64,000 bases of DNA from Gonocerus acuteangulatus (Eukaryota > Arthropoda > Insecta > Hemiptera > Coreidae): assembly GCA_946811695.1 (NCBI GenBank), contig OX328128.1, forward strand, positions 29,559,457 to 29,623,456, written 5' to 3'. The position numbers were made by a program, and so were the translations under genes. Under the pieces are notes generated by a model that did not search any database, was not told where the DNA came from, and saw only the letters and a list, made by a program, of their open reading frames with translations. Below, one piece after another: positions 1 to 11,560 of the stretch; positions within the stretch are counted from its first letter, which is position 1, and each line of letters begins with the position of its first letter.

Positions 1-148
1 TCACTCATCCTTGCTGGTTGGTAAGGGAATGAAGGAATTCCCTTACCAACCAGCAAGGATGAGTGAAGGCCAGAAGAAGCCGGAGAGGAATCCGGCGAAA
101 TATTGCGATGATAGGAGGAGCAAGACCGCTGGAGACAGATGCCGAATG

Positions 149-154
<6 letters not shown>
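1..154. repeat. Long palindrome cut by the window edge, inside HINE TA core
   Basis: Positions 1-30 are the exact reverse complement of 37-66, with the 6-base loop GAAGGA. The right arm continues to about 150, just before the (TA)n array at 155. It is clearly related to the right arm of the palindrome at 58242-58359: both carry a GAAATATT block, an AGGAGGAG-like block, ACCGCTGGAGA and ATGCCG in the same order. The left arm therefore most likely continues beyond the start of the window. A short open frame runs through it, but it is read out of a hairpin and I do not regard it as a gene. Confidence 0.85.

Positions 155-208
<54 letters not shown>
155..208. repeat. (TA)n microsatellite
   Basis: Uninterrupted TA dinucleotides forming the core of the HINE copy to its right. 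The short predicted protein made of Ile-Tyr repeats across it is an artefact. Confidence 0.98.
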
Positions 209-212
<4 letters not shown>

Positions 213-1164
213 CTGTTCGCTCATTTCTGGCTTCCCTTATGGTCCGATTGTGATGAAATTTGGTACAAAAATCCGTCGTCCAATTTGAAAGGTCAAGTTC
301 GTTAACCAGCAGAATCCGCCCACTGGAAGATGGCGTTTGGGGCGAAATTCGCGCAAAAAAAATCGTAACGCTTACGTTTTTGAGTTTATAAGCTTATAAG
401 TAGTCGTTTTATAGGCTTCTTGGGCTAGGAAAACGAATGCAACCATTTTCAAGGCGATAGCTTTAACCGTTTTCGAGAAAATTGGAAAAATAGGTTTTTA
501 ATACCGGTTTTGGTTTGGTTACTTAGAATCATGGGATTCAGTTGAAACATTATCTGCATGTTCTACTTTCATTAAAACTAATATGTTGAAATTTTTGTTA
601 CGTTTGGAGTTAATGAAGGGTTAGAATAAAATATTTTATTAACAGACATAAAAAGTTTTGGTAACTTTGTATACTTTCGTTAGTGTCTCGAAAACCGTTG
701 AGAATCTTGCGAAACGTAAGATTACCATTAGAAAGCTTACTAAATGCTCTATAAAAATGGCTCTAATAAAAGTTTTGATTAGGCGATGTCAATCGGAGAA
801 ATAAGTGCTTAAAACTTTAAAGTAATCGATTTCGTTTATTCGGACAGTTCTTTTTGTCTGTTTAATTCCTTATTTTTTAATTGCTTTTAGTTGGATAATG
901 TATTTGACAATAAAACTGGTTAAGTAAAATATCAAAAACAATTTATTGTTAGAAATATAGAGTTCCAAGATTGCAAGACCTTGTAACTAGCGGGACCGTT
1001 TCTAGTGTTAGCCGACCCTTCCAGGTAAGATCGTAAATCAAGACCTTTCAAGACAGGTGGAACTAAAATAATAACTGCTTCTATTTTAATTTTTCAAAAT
1101 TTGACTAGGGATAAGAACGGAACCGCGCTAAGATGCTGCAGTTCCTGCGAGTCGGACTTTTTTT
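155..1164 (-). mobile_element. HINE/DINE-1-like Helentron-associated element, minus copy
   Basis: Read on the minus strand, the 5' end lies at 1110-1164: GTCCGACTCGCAGGAACTGC followed by TTAGCGCGGTTCC. The core then runs leftwards to the (TA)n array. The block at 207-330 (TTTGTCTGTTCGCTC onward) recurs nearly unchanged beside most TA arrays in the window. The terminal stem-loop end of this copy is not seen, because the palindrome and the window edge lie where it should be. Family assignment is inferred from architecture: subterminal inverted repeats, tandem core, microsatellite and 3' stem-loop. Confidence 0.75.
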
Positions 1165-3029
1165 CTGATCGTGCGAATACACACCGTGTTATAATTCTGA
1201 CCAGACTGTCATTATTGAAGACGATACTGACTGCAAATGACACACCGGTCAAAGCTTCTCAACCCCACTCGTCATATTCAGAAACAGCCAAAGCTCCTCT
1301 AAACTCATCACTAATAGTAACACCCAAAGCCATCCGAGAACTCGATATTGAAGTGAACTCGACCGTATATGGAGAACCCCACAGGATAATCGATAGTCAG
1401 GACAGGGATCGTTCCCTACGTAGCAAACAGAATTCCGCTTCATTTAATCCATGCTGCTCGAGATAAACTCCAATCCGGATGACCAAACCCCACCCCGGGG
1501 TACATGGAGCGTGACATCCCCAGGTCCCGTGTAAACCCGGACATCCTGTCCCGGGCAACGATACTACACGCCTCCAGATGGGTAGGTATGGGATTACATT
1601 ACCTCTTGTCAGTTCTACCTTGTACAATATATTATCTCTTAAACAAGAACTAAACAAACATCTTTGCTCATTCCTATTTTTTTTATATAAACATTATTTG
1701 TTTTACGTTTTCGTTTTGTGGTCGAAAAGCACACTGAGATAATTCTTCAAAGGAAGCAGAAAGATTTTATAAATTGCCTTATTTGAATTCTGATGATTTG
1801 TTTGAATATTGCTGATGGGTGAGGAGGCTGTGCAAGGGTTCGGAATATTATTACCTCGGATGGAACATAACCATGTATAGCGTAAACTCAAAAAAGGGCA
1901 GAATCACAGTTTATTTCTAGTAATTCAAGGACTGTCATCATAATTGAAATTAACTGCAAATAAAAATAATACTATGAAATTGATACAGTACGATAACAGC
2001 TGATCTGCTATCGTCCGAGCAACGCATGGCAACAGCAAGGCTTGCCTGCTCTAACCAACTAAAACTTTAATCCCCTCTAAAATTATTTAAAAATTCGAAT
2101 ATCAAAAAATCCTTTCTTAGCGATTGTTAACATGATAAAGGGAGTATCCATGCAAAATTTCATGTTTTCGGTCAAGTGGTTTTGGCTGAGCAATGATAGG
2201 TCAGTGAGTGGTATTAGACAAATATATTGTAGATATTATCTCTTAAACATCATTTATTTTACGTTTTCGTTTTGTGGTCGAAAATCACACTGCGATAATT
2301 CTTCAAAGGAACAAGGAAGATTTTATATATTACCTTATTTGAATAAACGATTTATTTATTAATATGATTCCCTTATATCTGCGATTAAAATGTAGATTTA
2401 TAGTTGTATGTAGAAATTGTAAAATGTAGAACCTGTTTTCGATATCAAAAGCAAAATAAAGGTCAAAATGTGCTTACGAATCACTTTGGCCAAATTTACT
2501 AAATTTTGAGAGGAAAATAATGTTCAATCTCACCGGTTTTATCCAGTCCATGTATCAGTGTGTATTTTTAACCTCATAAAAATTATTTATCATTAATCTC
2601 TAAAACATAAACACATATTTACTCCTTTTATCTTAGGGTACATAAAAAATGGATGGCTTAACTTAGGACATATTGAATTCCTTCTGGAAGAGACAAACAC
2701 GAAGAAAAGAGTTGATCTCAAAGCAATCGAAGGAGCCTTGCGGGACTCCAATACTTCCGAAATGTCAGGGACCCTGGAACCGCTAGTGACAGTTCCATTG
2801 GAACCCAGAATTCCAGAAGAGGATCAATAGTTTCTCCGCCGGCAAAGCAGGTTTCTGCTTCGTTTCATACGACGGGCTTCAGATAAAGAAGAGAAGCCAG
2901 TTCGCTAAATCTCCAGGGATATTCGACTCACAACCAACCGAGCCTCCAGTTGCTTGGATATGTTAGTGTCACTCTCACTGAGAAAAGAAATTGGATACAA
3001 TATTCTTCAACAAATTTCTTCTAACCTAG
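1165..3029. other. Non-coding stretch with a local duplication
   Basis: No gene recognised. A segment of about 100 bases near 1695-1795 recurs at 2245-2345, sharing the run TTTTACGTTTTCGTTTTGTG and the following AATTCTTCAAAGGAA. This makes it a dispersed or duplicated repeat of unknown type. Frames up to 121 codons here show no recognisable domain. Confidence 0.6.
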
Positions 3030-3091
3030 GTGTGCCATTAAGACAAACATTTTTAGTATATATACTAAAAATGTTTGTCTTTATGGCACAC
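3030..3091. repeat. Near-perfect palindrome, 31-bp arms, no loop
   Basis: The left arm from GTGCCATTAAGACAAAC meets its reverse complement directly at TATA|TATA, with one mismatch. It would form a cruciform or an RNA hairpin. Confidence 0.9.
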
Positions 3092-3179
3092 ATTTATTTC
3101 ATATATGAAATACATTAGGTGTAATGCCCAGAAAAGTAAAATTTGAACAAAACTGTGACACCGGAGTAGCCCGCTCACT

Positions 3180-3745
3180 TTTGTGTTTGAGCTGACGGAA
3201 AATTGTTGAGGTTATGGGTGTTTCTTCAGCTGATCAGAGGTGTTTTAAACGATGAAAAATAATTCACTTAACGGAAGGAATATCAGTTGATCAGATGTGA
3301 TGCAGGTGATCGGAGCTTGTTCAGCTGATGAAGGTATGGGATGTATTTCAGCTGAGCAGAGTCGTTTTAGCTGACGGGAGTAGTTTCAGCTATCGGACAT
3401 GTTTTAGCTAAGGATGTATATCAGCGGATTGAAGGTATTTCAACTGATGGGAAATATTGCAGTTAATTAGAGTTATATCTGCTGATCGGATGTGCATTAG
3501 CTGATGAGAGGTTGTTCAGCTAAAAAAGGTATTTTAGTTGATGGGATTTATTTCACCTGAGCGGAGTCGTTTTAGGTGATGGAAGTAGTTTCAGCTATCT
3601 CTGCTGGTAGGATGTGTTTTAGGTGATGGGAGGTTTTCAACTTTTAAAAGTACTTCAGTTGATGGGAAGTATTTCAGCTGAGCGGAATCATTTTAGCTGA
3701 TAGGAAGTGTTTCATCTAATGAAGAGGTATTTCAGCTGGAGTTTT
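3180..3745. repeat. Degenerate minisatellite, about 20-22 bp unit (TTTCAGCTGATGGGA-like)
   Basis: About 25 imperfect copies of a unit such as TATTTCAGCTGATGGGA follow one another. Longer blocks repeat too: the run GAGCAGAGTCGTTTTAGCTG near 3355 returns near 3558 and again, more diverged, near 3690. This suggests block duplication of about 205 and then 130 bp. No coding potential is seen. Confidence 0.85.
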
Positions 3746-4174
3746 TTTTTTTTTTTTCTGCTGAGGAGTTAGGTGTATATTCGTTTAGTTCTCGCATCTC
3801 AAATTTAATATTAAAATAAATATAGGCATGGTTTTCCTTTGTGATACCTCCACCTGTACGCATTATCGTTCTTATGCAAATTCATTATAGCGTAGTATTT
3901 TCTTATGTAAGCCTTTTTCCACTAAACATTTTTTTATTTTTTTTTTTTTTTTTTAGACTTTTAAATCATCCTATAAGTTGAATGCTATGATGCAAAATAC
4001 CAAATGACGCTCCAATATTACTAAAATACTAATGCCTGAATAATCATATGTTAATATATTTACAACGCTATTAAAAATATCTTTATTTAAATTTAAATTT
4101 TAACGTCCATTTATAATTTTTTTTAAAGAAAAGCCACTATCAATTATGGGAATTGAACCCAAAAAATGTCTTTA
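3746..4174. other. AT-rich non-coding spacer
   Basis: Contains poly-T runs near 3741-3757 and 3935-3955. No gene or recognised repeat is seen. Confidence 0.6.
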
Positions 4175-4309
4175 TTAGCGCGGTTCCTCCCTCCCCCATA
4201 GGGAGGAACCCCGCTTATAAGGTTGATACAATGAAACAATCCGAAAGTGCCGACTAGAAAATTTCCGTTTCAGAACCCCTAGAAACCAAAAATAACGGTG
4301 GTTCAAATT

Positions 4310-4358
<49 letters not shown>

Positions 4359-5880
4359 CTGCTCGCTCATTTCTGGCTTCCCTAATGGTCCGATTGTGAT
4401 GAAATTTGGTACAAAAATCCGTCGTCCAATTTGAAAGGTCAAGTTCGTTAACCAGCAGAATCCGCCCACTGGAAGATGGCGTTTCGGGCGAAATTCGCGC
4501 AAAAAAAATCGTAACGCTTACGTTTTTGACTTCATAAGCTTGTGAGTACTCGTTTTATAGGCTTCTTAGGCTAGGAAAACGAATGAAACCATTTCCAAGG
4601 CGATAGCTTTAACCGTTTTCGAGAAAATAAGAAAAATAGTTTTCGAATACCGTTTTTGGTTTGGGTACTTAGAATCATAGGATTCAGTTGAAACATTTTC
4701 TACATGTTCTACTATCATTAAAACTAATATGTTGCAATTTTGGTTACGTTTGGAGTTAAGGAAGGATTAAAATAAAATATTTTATTAACAGACATGAAAA
4801 GTTTTGGGAACTTCGTATACCTTCCCTAATATCTCGAAAACTGTTTGAAATATTGGCAAACGGAGGGTTACCATGCGAAAGCTTACTAAATGTTCTACAA
4901 AAAAGATTCTGAAACAATTTTTGATTAGACGATGTCGATCAGAGAAATACGTGCTTAAACTTTGAAATAATTGATTTCGTTTATTTGAACGGTTCTTCTT
5001 TTTTGTTTTTATTCCTTGTTATTTTGTCATTTCTTATGGTAGGATAATGTATTTGACAATAAAACAGATTAATAAAAATAAGAAAAACAATTCATTGCTA
5101 GAAATATATCAGGCTGTACCGTATGAAATGTCAGTTTTGGATTTGCCGATTTCCTTCAAATGACTTGAAACTGTCAAGGCTCCTACTCCGAGTTCTTTGG
5201 CATGTTCCCTAGTGTTTGTAATTGCTTATAGTAGTCAAAGGTATTTGTCAATAAAACAGGATACGTATAATTAGAAACAATATTCAACTTCACACCGGTT
5301 AGATACTATGAGGGAATAGAGAGTCCGTTCACTGCCTGTGGGTCCACAAAAAATGTACCTGCTACGAGTTAATCCTCAAGAGTTGTAAATATACCCCAGG
5401 TATCTGCCGACACAAATACAAAGCCTAGCTTGGTTTTGGTACTTACAATCATGGGATTCAGTTATAACATTTTTTGCATGTTTGAATTTCATCAAAACTA
5501 ACATGTTAAACTTTTGGTTACGTTTGGAGTTGAGGAAGGGTTAGAATAAAATATTTTATGAATAGGCATGAAAAGTTTTGGGAACTTCGTTTACTTTCAT
5601 CAATATCTCGAACGCGGTTGGGAAATTATGATCAGTGGATAGAAACTATTTGAAAGCTTTCTAAATTCTCTACAAAAAAGATTCTGAAACAATTTTTGAT
5701 TAGGTGATATCGATCGAAGAAGAGGATTCTAGGGTCTGGCGGACCCGACCAGTCATAAAACCCTTTGAACAAAGGCCGAGGAAAATATTATCTGTTTCTA
5801 TTCTAAGCTTTTCAAATGACAATAGGGATATGAACAGGAACCGCGCTAAGATGATGCAGTTCCTGCGAGTCGGACTTTTT
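4175..5880 (-). mobile_element. HINE/DINE-1-like element, most complete minus copy
   Basis: Both ends are present. On the minus strand it begins near 5880 with GTCCGACTCGCAGGAACTGC and TTAGCGCGGTTCC-like sequence. It ends at 4175 with a stem-loop (GGTTCCTCCCT pairing with AGGGAGGAACC) and GCGCTAA. A (TA)n core lies at 4312-4354. The element is about 1.7 kb and has no transposase or Rep/helicase frame, so it is non-autonomous. Near 4730-4800 and 5515-5590 the same core block occurs twice, showing an internal tandem unit. The Helentron assignment is inferred from the architecture. Confidence 0.8.
4312..4354. repeat. (TA)n microsatellite in HINE core
   Basis: Pure TA repeat between the conserved blocks CAAATTTGAACC (on the minus strand) and TTTGTCTGCTCGC. 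Confidence 0.97.
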
Positions 5881-8117
5881 TATATTAAATTAGAGATACG
5901 GGCGCTAAACGAAAAATGCCCTTCTATATCTGCGGATGGATGGTAATTCAGCTAATGGATACAAACACTCTGATATTTCAGCATATCAAAGTTAATAGGA
6001 GATTGTACTCTTCATCATATTGCAATAATGCATCTACCTCGGAATGTAATAAATCAAACATATATCATGACAGAATGAAGTATGAACTTACAACAAAATT
6101 AGCGACGAAAACTAATGTCGAATAATGTAGAGAGAATGTAATATTTGGCTTAGGTTTTCATTTATTTTCAACAAATCTACTAACTTTAGTTTGTTCTGGC
6201 ACAGCTCTCACGAAAGCAGGAGATGCTAAAAGCGCTTAGTGCTCATAATAATAAAAAAAATTAATGAAGCAAGTATTGTCATTTCTCTTGAATATTGGCA
6301 GAACCCTCCCGCCGAAAGACTGTTTCTTCTGGTATATTCTGCGAAACACTTCATATGTTACAAAGAGAAATACTGCAACACATGTGAGGTAGTGACTGTA
6401 TACACTGTACTGTATAGATGAGGTCTGCCTCAGGTGTACAACCCTCTACCTCATCACGTTCCCCTTTCTCCTTAGGGAGCCTACATCCATCTCTCTCTCA
6501 AAAACACACTATCTTTCTCTATATATTTATTTTCTCTCATTCATTTTCCCCAATAAAGAAAGAATTTCAAAAGGCCATGACGTCTCCTCACTTTATTAAA
6601 TACCTCATTAAGGCCCAGACTTGCTGTATGCTTTCTGTATAGTAGTCCAGTAAATGTAGTAATGCTAATCCTACAAGCTACAAGCGTTGGAAGGAGGGTA
6701 TAGGCCTCAGGGGAACATAGAATCCAGCCAATTAGAGAAGGCCTTGCAATAAAGGCATCTAGCTCGGCCAATCAGGAGCAAGCATTCTATCTCTCTTGAC
6801 CAATGGATTCGCATCACCACTTCCACCGGCGCACTGTGGTATTTATAACTGATCTAGCTGGAAAAAATTCGAAAAATTCATGTAAAAAAATCCTTATTTC
6901 GACCTTGAAGTATTTTCTTAGATAGTATATAGATTACAAACAAGAATATGTCGGCACCAATACCTCAACGGATTGTTTATATTAGCGTATGTCATGCCGC
7001 AAAGTTTATTACTCCATCTTTAAATGAATACTGCAGATAAGAAACTGTTTTGTCAGTACTACAAATTTATTTCAGGTTTCAGAAAGGTAAGTATGATCTT
7101 CTTATTCTTTATATTTATTTATGAGCATGAATGCGCATCTAAGGCGTTTCGCTCCAAACAGTTATTGCATATATACATCAGTTACGATATCACAAATATA
7201 CATCTATAAGCAAGTGGTATTATTCGTATTCATCTGCTTGATCAATTAGTTATACATCGGATTACATATTCATTCACTACATATTATTCGTTCTTTACAG
7301 TTTACCAAGTGACGCAATACCTTCGTTTTGTTTTTTATTGTACTTGTTTGAATATAATAGAGACATGGGATGTTTCTCTTGTGAAAAAAAAATTGTTTTT
7401 TTTTAAATACAATTACAAGAACATAAAAAAATACACGTGTGATTACGCTAATGGAAATAGGATCATAGGGTGCCGTTCACAGGTAGCCTCGATAATTTAT
7501 TTATTATCACTTGGTCGTTACTAATAAAAAAAAATTGAACCCGCGGAAATATTAACATTTCGAAGTTACAAATGATACCAAAACTATTGAGAAAAATAGT
7601 GATTAAGATTAATTATCTTTTGTAGAAAATGAAGATTTTTAGTATTTATTATTTTAGTGGCTTGCAATATGGCAATAGTTTTTCGATCTGTATAATACAG
7701 ATTTGCACTGAGCAATGTGAGGGTTCATATTTAAATAACAAAAACGTCCTAACAGTAACTTGAAATATTTTCGATACATCTGGTTTTTAGTGTTTAGCTA
7801 ACGATATAGGATTTTTGTAATTTCATGTATGATGCACCTTTCACACATCTATGAAACTTTTACGGATAATAGTTGAGAAGTTACTGATTCTACGTGATTT
7901 TTTTGGTAGGTGTGCTTGGAGGGGTAGTTAGGGAAAACCGCCCTTCAAATCTTCACAATTTTTTTTCTTATCTTATAAGTGGTCGGAAAATTATGAAAAA
8001 AATACGCAAGGTACACCTAATCAATAGCTTTACTTCACATTATTTTCATTTAAATATCTAGTATAGTTTCATAGAAAAACGACTTTGAAGTTTGGGATTA
8101 TTTATCTTAATAAAAGG
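5881..8117. other. Non-coding stretch; weak promoter-like segment inside
   Basis: No supported gene. The longest frames (up to about 80 codons) lack domains. The only structured part is 6725-6850, listed separately. Confidence 0.55.
6725..6850 (+). promoter_or_regulatory. Possible promoter: three CCAAT boxes and a TATA-like box
   Basis: CCAAT occurs near 6729, 6768 and 6801, and TATTTATAAC occurs near 6840, all on the plus strand. Such spacing is seen in real promoters, but no coding sequence follows within the next kilobases. It may be chance or a decayed promoter. Confidence 0.2.
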
Positions 8118-8220
8118 AAAGGCATCACCCCTATCCTGGCTAGAAAAGGGTGGTAGCCTATAGATAACCCGTCCTAAAATTCCTAGTTAATAATAAATGT
8201 ACGTTGAAATTTAAATGAAT
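8118..8220 (+). mobile_element. tRNA-Ser/Leu-like SINE, 5'-truncated copy
   Basis: Carries the body of the SINE whose head survives at 13083: AAAGGCATCACCCCTATCCT, then CTGGCTAGAAAAGGGTGGTA, CTATAGATAACCCGTCCTAA and a TTAATAATAAATG tail. The promoter-bearing head is missing. Confidence 0.75.
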
Positions 8221-9462
8221 TAATAATTTACCATTAATGTTTGCTTTACGCGATGCGTTTTGTACATCGCTTATTGATACGTTATTATGGGACAGACCTT
8301 TTGCTGTCCGGCATCGTCCGGTCTAGTTTCAATTTTTTTTATTTGTCAATTAAGTATTGACAGGGAAAAGCAAGAATTAGCTGCCAGAATCTGCTTATTT
8401 AATAATGATAACTGATTTTCTGACAAAATGCCCATATCGAAAAGCGAACTTTATGAAGTTTTGATCTTACAAAGTCCAAACAGAAAAAAACAGGACGATC
8501 TATAATATGTACACCAACAATTTGGTTACCAGAAGAGAAGAAAAAATAAAAAAAAAAAAATGGATACATTTTTAAGAAATTTACTTGATAAGTGGCAAAC
8601 CAAAAGTGCTGATAGAAAAACCATTTGGTGAATGGCTTGATACAAGTTTGGACGACAGTGGATCGATTCCCACAACTAGATGTACAAAACTCAAGTAAAC
8701 AGATCATAAAACTAAGGCGATTATATTACTAGAGATACTTTAGTTTAGGCGAATTTGCAGTGTTATATAATTATCTTCGGTTCCTTGAATTTTGGGAAAA
8801 TATGCGAGAAGCTATTCGTACTTTAACATAGTCACCGAGTGTATTTGTGCAGTGCAATTTTTAATTTGGTGTATACTGTTATTATGGATACAATAATTAG
8901 GGGTGTGTAGATAATTTATGCACTTATTCGATGTAGATTAATGGAATAAAAAAAAAATATGGTCATTGAAAAAAAAGCGTTTTTTTTAAAGAGAAATAAA
9001 AAAAAGTTAATTTTTAGTTGAAAAGAACTTTACAATAGCCAAAGAAGACAAGACTGATTTTTTTTTCATATGATTTTTCAAAATGTGTAGTTTCAAGCGT
9101 TTTTTGCGATGTTTTGAACTAACTCATTTATACATTTTTTCTCCAGTAGTGCATCATAGTTTGTCAAGAAAATAATTCTTCTATAAATAGCACTTTTGCA
9201 GCAAATGAAGCCGTAACGACCTACTGTTTCAGTTTGTGATTGAAAAATTGAATAGTTGATTTTCATAAATTTATTTAAATTTTAAAGTCTATTATTATTA
9301 ACTAAGAATTAATAAATTTAATAGTTAATAGTTTGATATTTATTAGTTATCAAATATCAAAATATACTATATATTTTGTAACTTTTGAAAAAAAAAAATA
9401 AGATAAATTTTCTTTCAAAATTGCTGCTATCTATTTTTTAAATTTTAGTTAGTTTTTAACTA

Positions 9463-9506
<44 letters not shown>

Positions 9507-9603
9507 TATATATATACAGTCTCATTCAATTACTTAGTGGTAATTTAAATAGAAATAGAACAAATACCTTATAGCATTTTAAAAATTGTCACTGTATAAA
9601 TTG

Positions 9604-9657
<54 letters not shown>

Positions 9658-10807
9658 GTGTGTGTGTGCGCGTATAACATTACGTACTGGTATTGCAAAA
9701 AAAACCCGTTATTTTAGAATAGAACAAATTCCTAATAGTTTTTTTTTTTTCAATCTTTTCATTATTGCTTGATGAAAAATATCTTATTAATTATTTAAAA
9801 ACATTAGTGGTTAACTTAAGTGGCCGTTATCTTATTTTTCTCCCCAATAAATAAAAAAATATTAAATAAAATGATCTACATGAGTCTGAAAAATTGTATG
9901 CTAATATTTGATATAATCTTGTAAGCTTGTCCGTCTTGATCTACGAAACGGCCCACTAACATAAAATGTCTACAGACATGGTTATCACATAAAAAGTATA
10001 AGGAATAATCGTAATTTCTCTTTAGCACTTGCGAATTCCTTCATTACCTTGATGAAGAACATACAACAACAAAAAAGTTGCTATTTTGCAAAGATATATT
10101 ATGATATTGTATTTGTCCTTACCCCCTTTCCCCCTACCATCCTCGAAAACAATGAAACCCCCTCCATCTCCCCCTCCCATTGTCTCCCGTTTCTCCCTCT
10201 CCTTCCTATCCTTTATCTCCCGACTCCTGATTACCCTTCTTAACCTACAATTATTATTATCAGTTATTATCCTCGCCTGCTTTTGAACAACCAAGCAGCC
10301 TTACATTCTTATCTTCTTGAGTCCCAACTCCTCAACGATTCATCCCTTTTGCAACTTCAACTATACTTGTGCCTCTTTTTTCCCTTTATAATTTTTTGAA
10401 CATTTTGATATTTTAACAAAAAAGACTTCTAGTTTCCACATTGGAGTAATATTTCGTTAAATTGCCAAGTTTTCAGAATTTCTATAGGCACATACACGCA
10501 TAATAATGGAACATGATAACTCTCCAGTAGCTATTTCTGTAACTTAAATACTAAAACCATCTCTGTTTATTAGGTTACACAAAACTGTATAGAGTCGCTA
10601 AAGAAAATGCGTTACAAGAAAAGTTAAAGAAATCTTAGATTTTTAAAAGAGAGAGAGAGGTGGAGTTACAGGTTTTAAGAAACAAATAATGTAAATGTCT
10701 CTTAAAAATGTCATAGTTTAGTTTAATTAACAATTTTTTTTCTGAATGCCTTTAATACAAAAACAATAAAAACGTTCATGTAAAATGTTAGAAAGAAAAA
10801 AAAAAAG
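8221..10807. other. AT-rich non-coding stretch with simple repeats
   Basis: Contains (TA)n at about 9464-9515 and (TA)n-(TATG)n-(TG)n at 9604-9670. A pyrimidine-rich tract at 10115-10210 creates spurious proline- and leucine-rich frames. No gene recognised. Confidence 0.6.
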
Positions 10808-11560
10808 GTAAATCTGAAGGAGAGCGTCCTCAGCTAGGATTTTCTTCAAAGTTTGCACTATAACGTATTTAGATGCACTAAACACGAATCCGTTGAGAAA
10901 AAAAAACCCCGCTCTCAACTAGGAAAGAAGTTATTTTTAAAAAAAAGTTCACTGTTATGAAGGTTAGGGAAGAATGCCTTGGACGGCTTTTGGGCATAGA
11001 ATTCTTTTCATTTCTGCGAGTTGGATTGACTAGGGGTTGTGATGTTTTCTTGAACGAGCGGAGCGTAGCGGAGCGAGCGGAAACGCATAGCACGTATGCC
11101 CAAAAGCGACAGTTTACGACCAAATCAGCTACCACAGGTGAGTCTAAATTTCAATTACACTTCGTCATTAAGGACTATTGCGCATGCGCGTGTTTACATA
11201 TAAGCTGTTTACCCCGTCTTTTATAACCTCCATAACAGTGAACTTTAGTGCTTAATAACTTCTTTCCTAGTTGAGAGCGGTTTTTTTTTCAACAAATCCG
11301 CTACGCTCCGCTCGCTCAAGAAAACATCAAAACCCCTAGTCAATCCAACTCGCAGAAATGAAAAGAATTCTATACCCAAAAGTCGTCCAAGGCATTCTTC
11401 CCTAACCTTCATAACAGTGAACTTTTTTTTTTTTAAATAACTTCTTTCCTAGTTGAGAGTGGGGTTTTTTTTCAACGGATTCATGTTTAGTGCATCAAAA
11501 TATGTTATAGTGCAAACTATGAAGAAAATCGTAGCTGAGGACGCTCTCCTTCAGTTTTAC
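10808..11560. mobile_element. Large foldback element, arms of about 265 bp
   Basis: The left arm (10808-11072) is the imperfect reverse complement of 11297-11560. Shared landmarks include CTGAAGGAGAGCGTCCTCAG, ACTAGGAAAGAAGTTATTT and GAGCGGAGCGTAGCGGA. The spacer 11073-11296 contains an extra copy of an arm segment (AACAGTGAACTTT to TTGAGAGCGG) in the same orientation as the right arm. That makes the right side a partial tandem duplication. Short frames run across the arms but are mirror images of one another. No target-site duplication is visible. Likely a foldback DNA element or long-TIR MITE. Confidence 0.8.

Noticed and set aside
3180..3745. Possible CRISPR-like array
   Set aside because: The context is eukaryotic, and the units are degenerate and adjacent with no unique spacers.
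10957..11226. 89-codon plus frame ending near a splice-donor match
   Set aside because: Most of it is foldback arm whose mirror is also open; no conserved domain.
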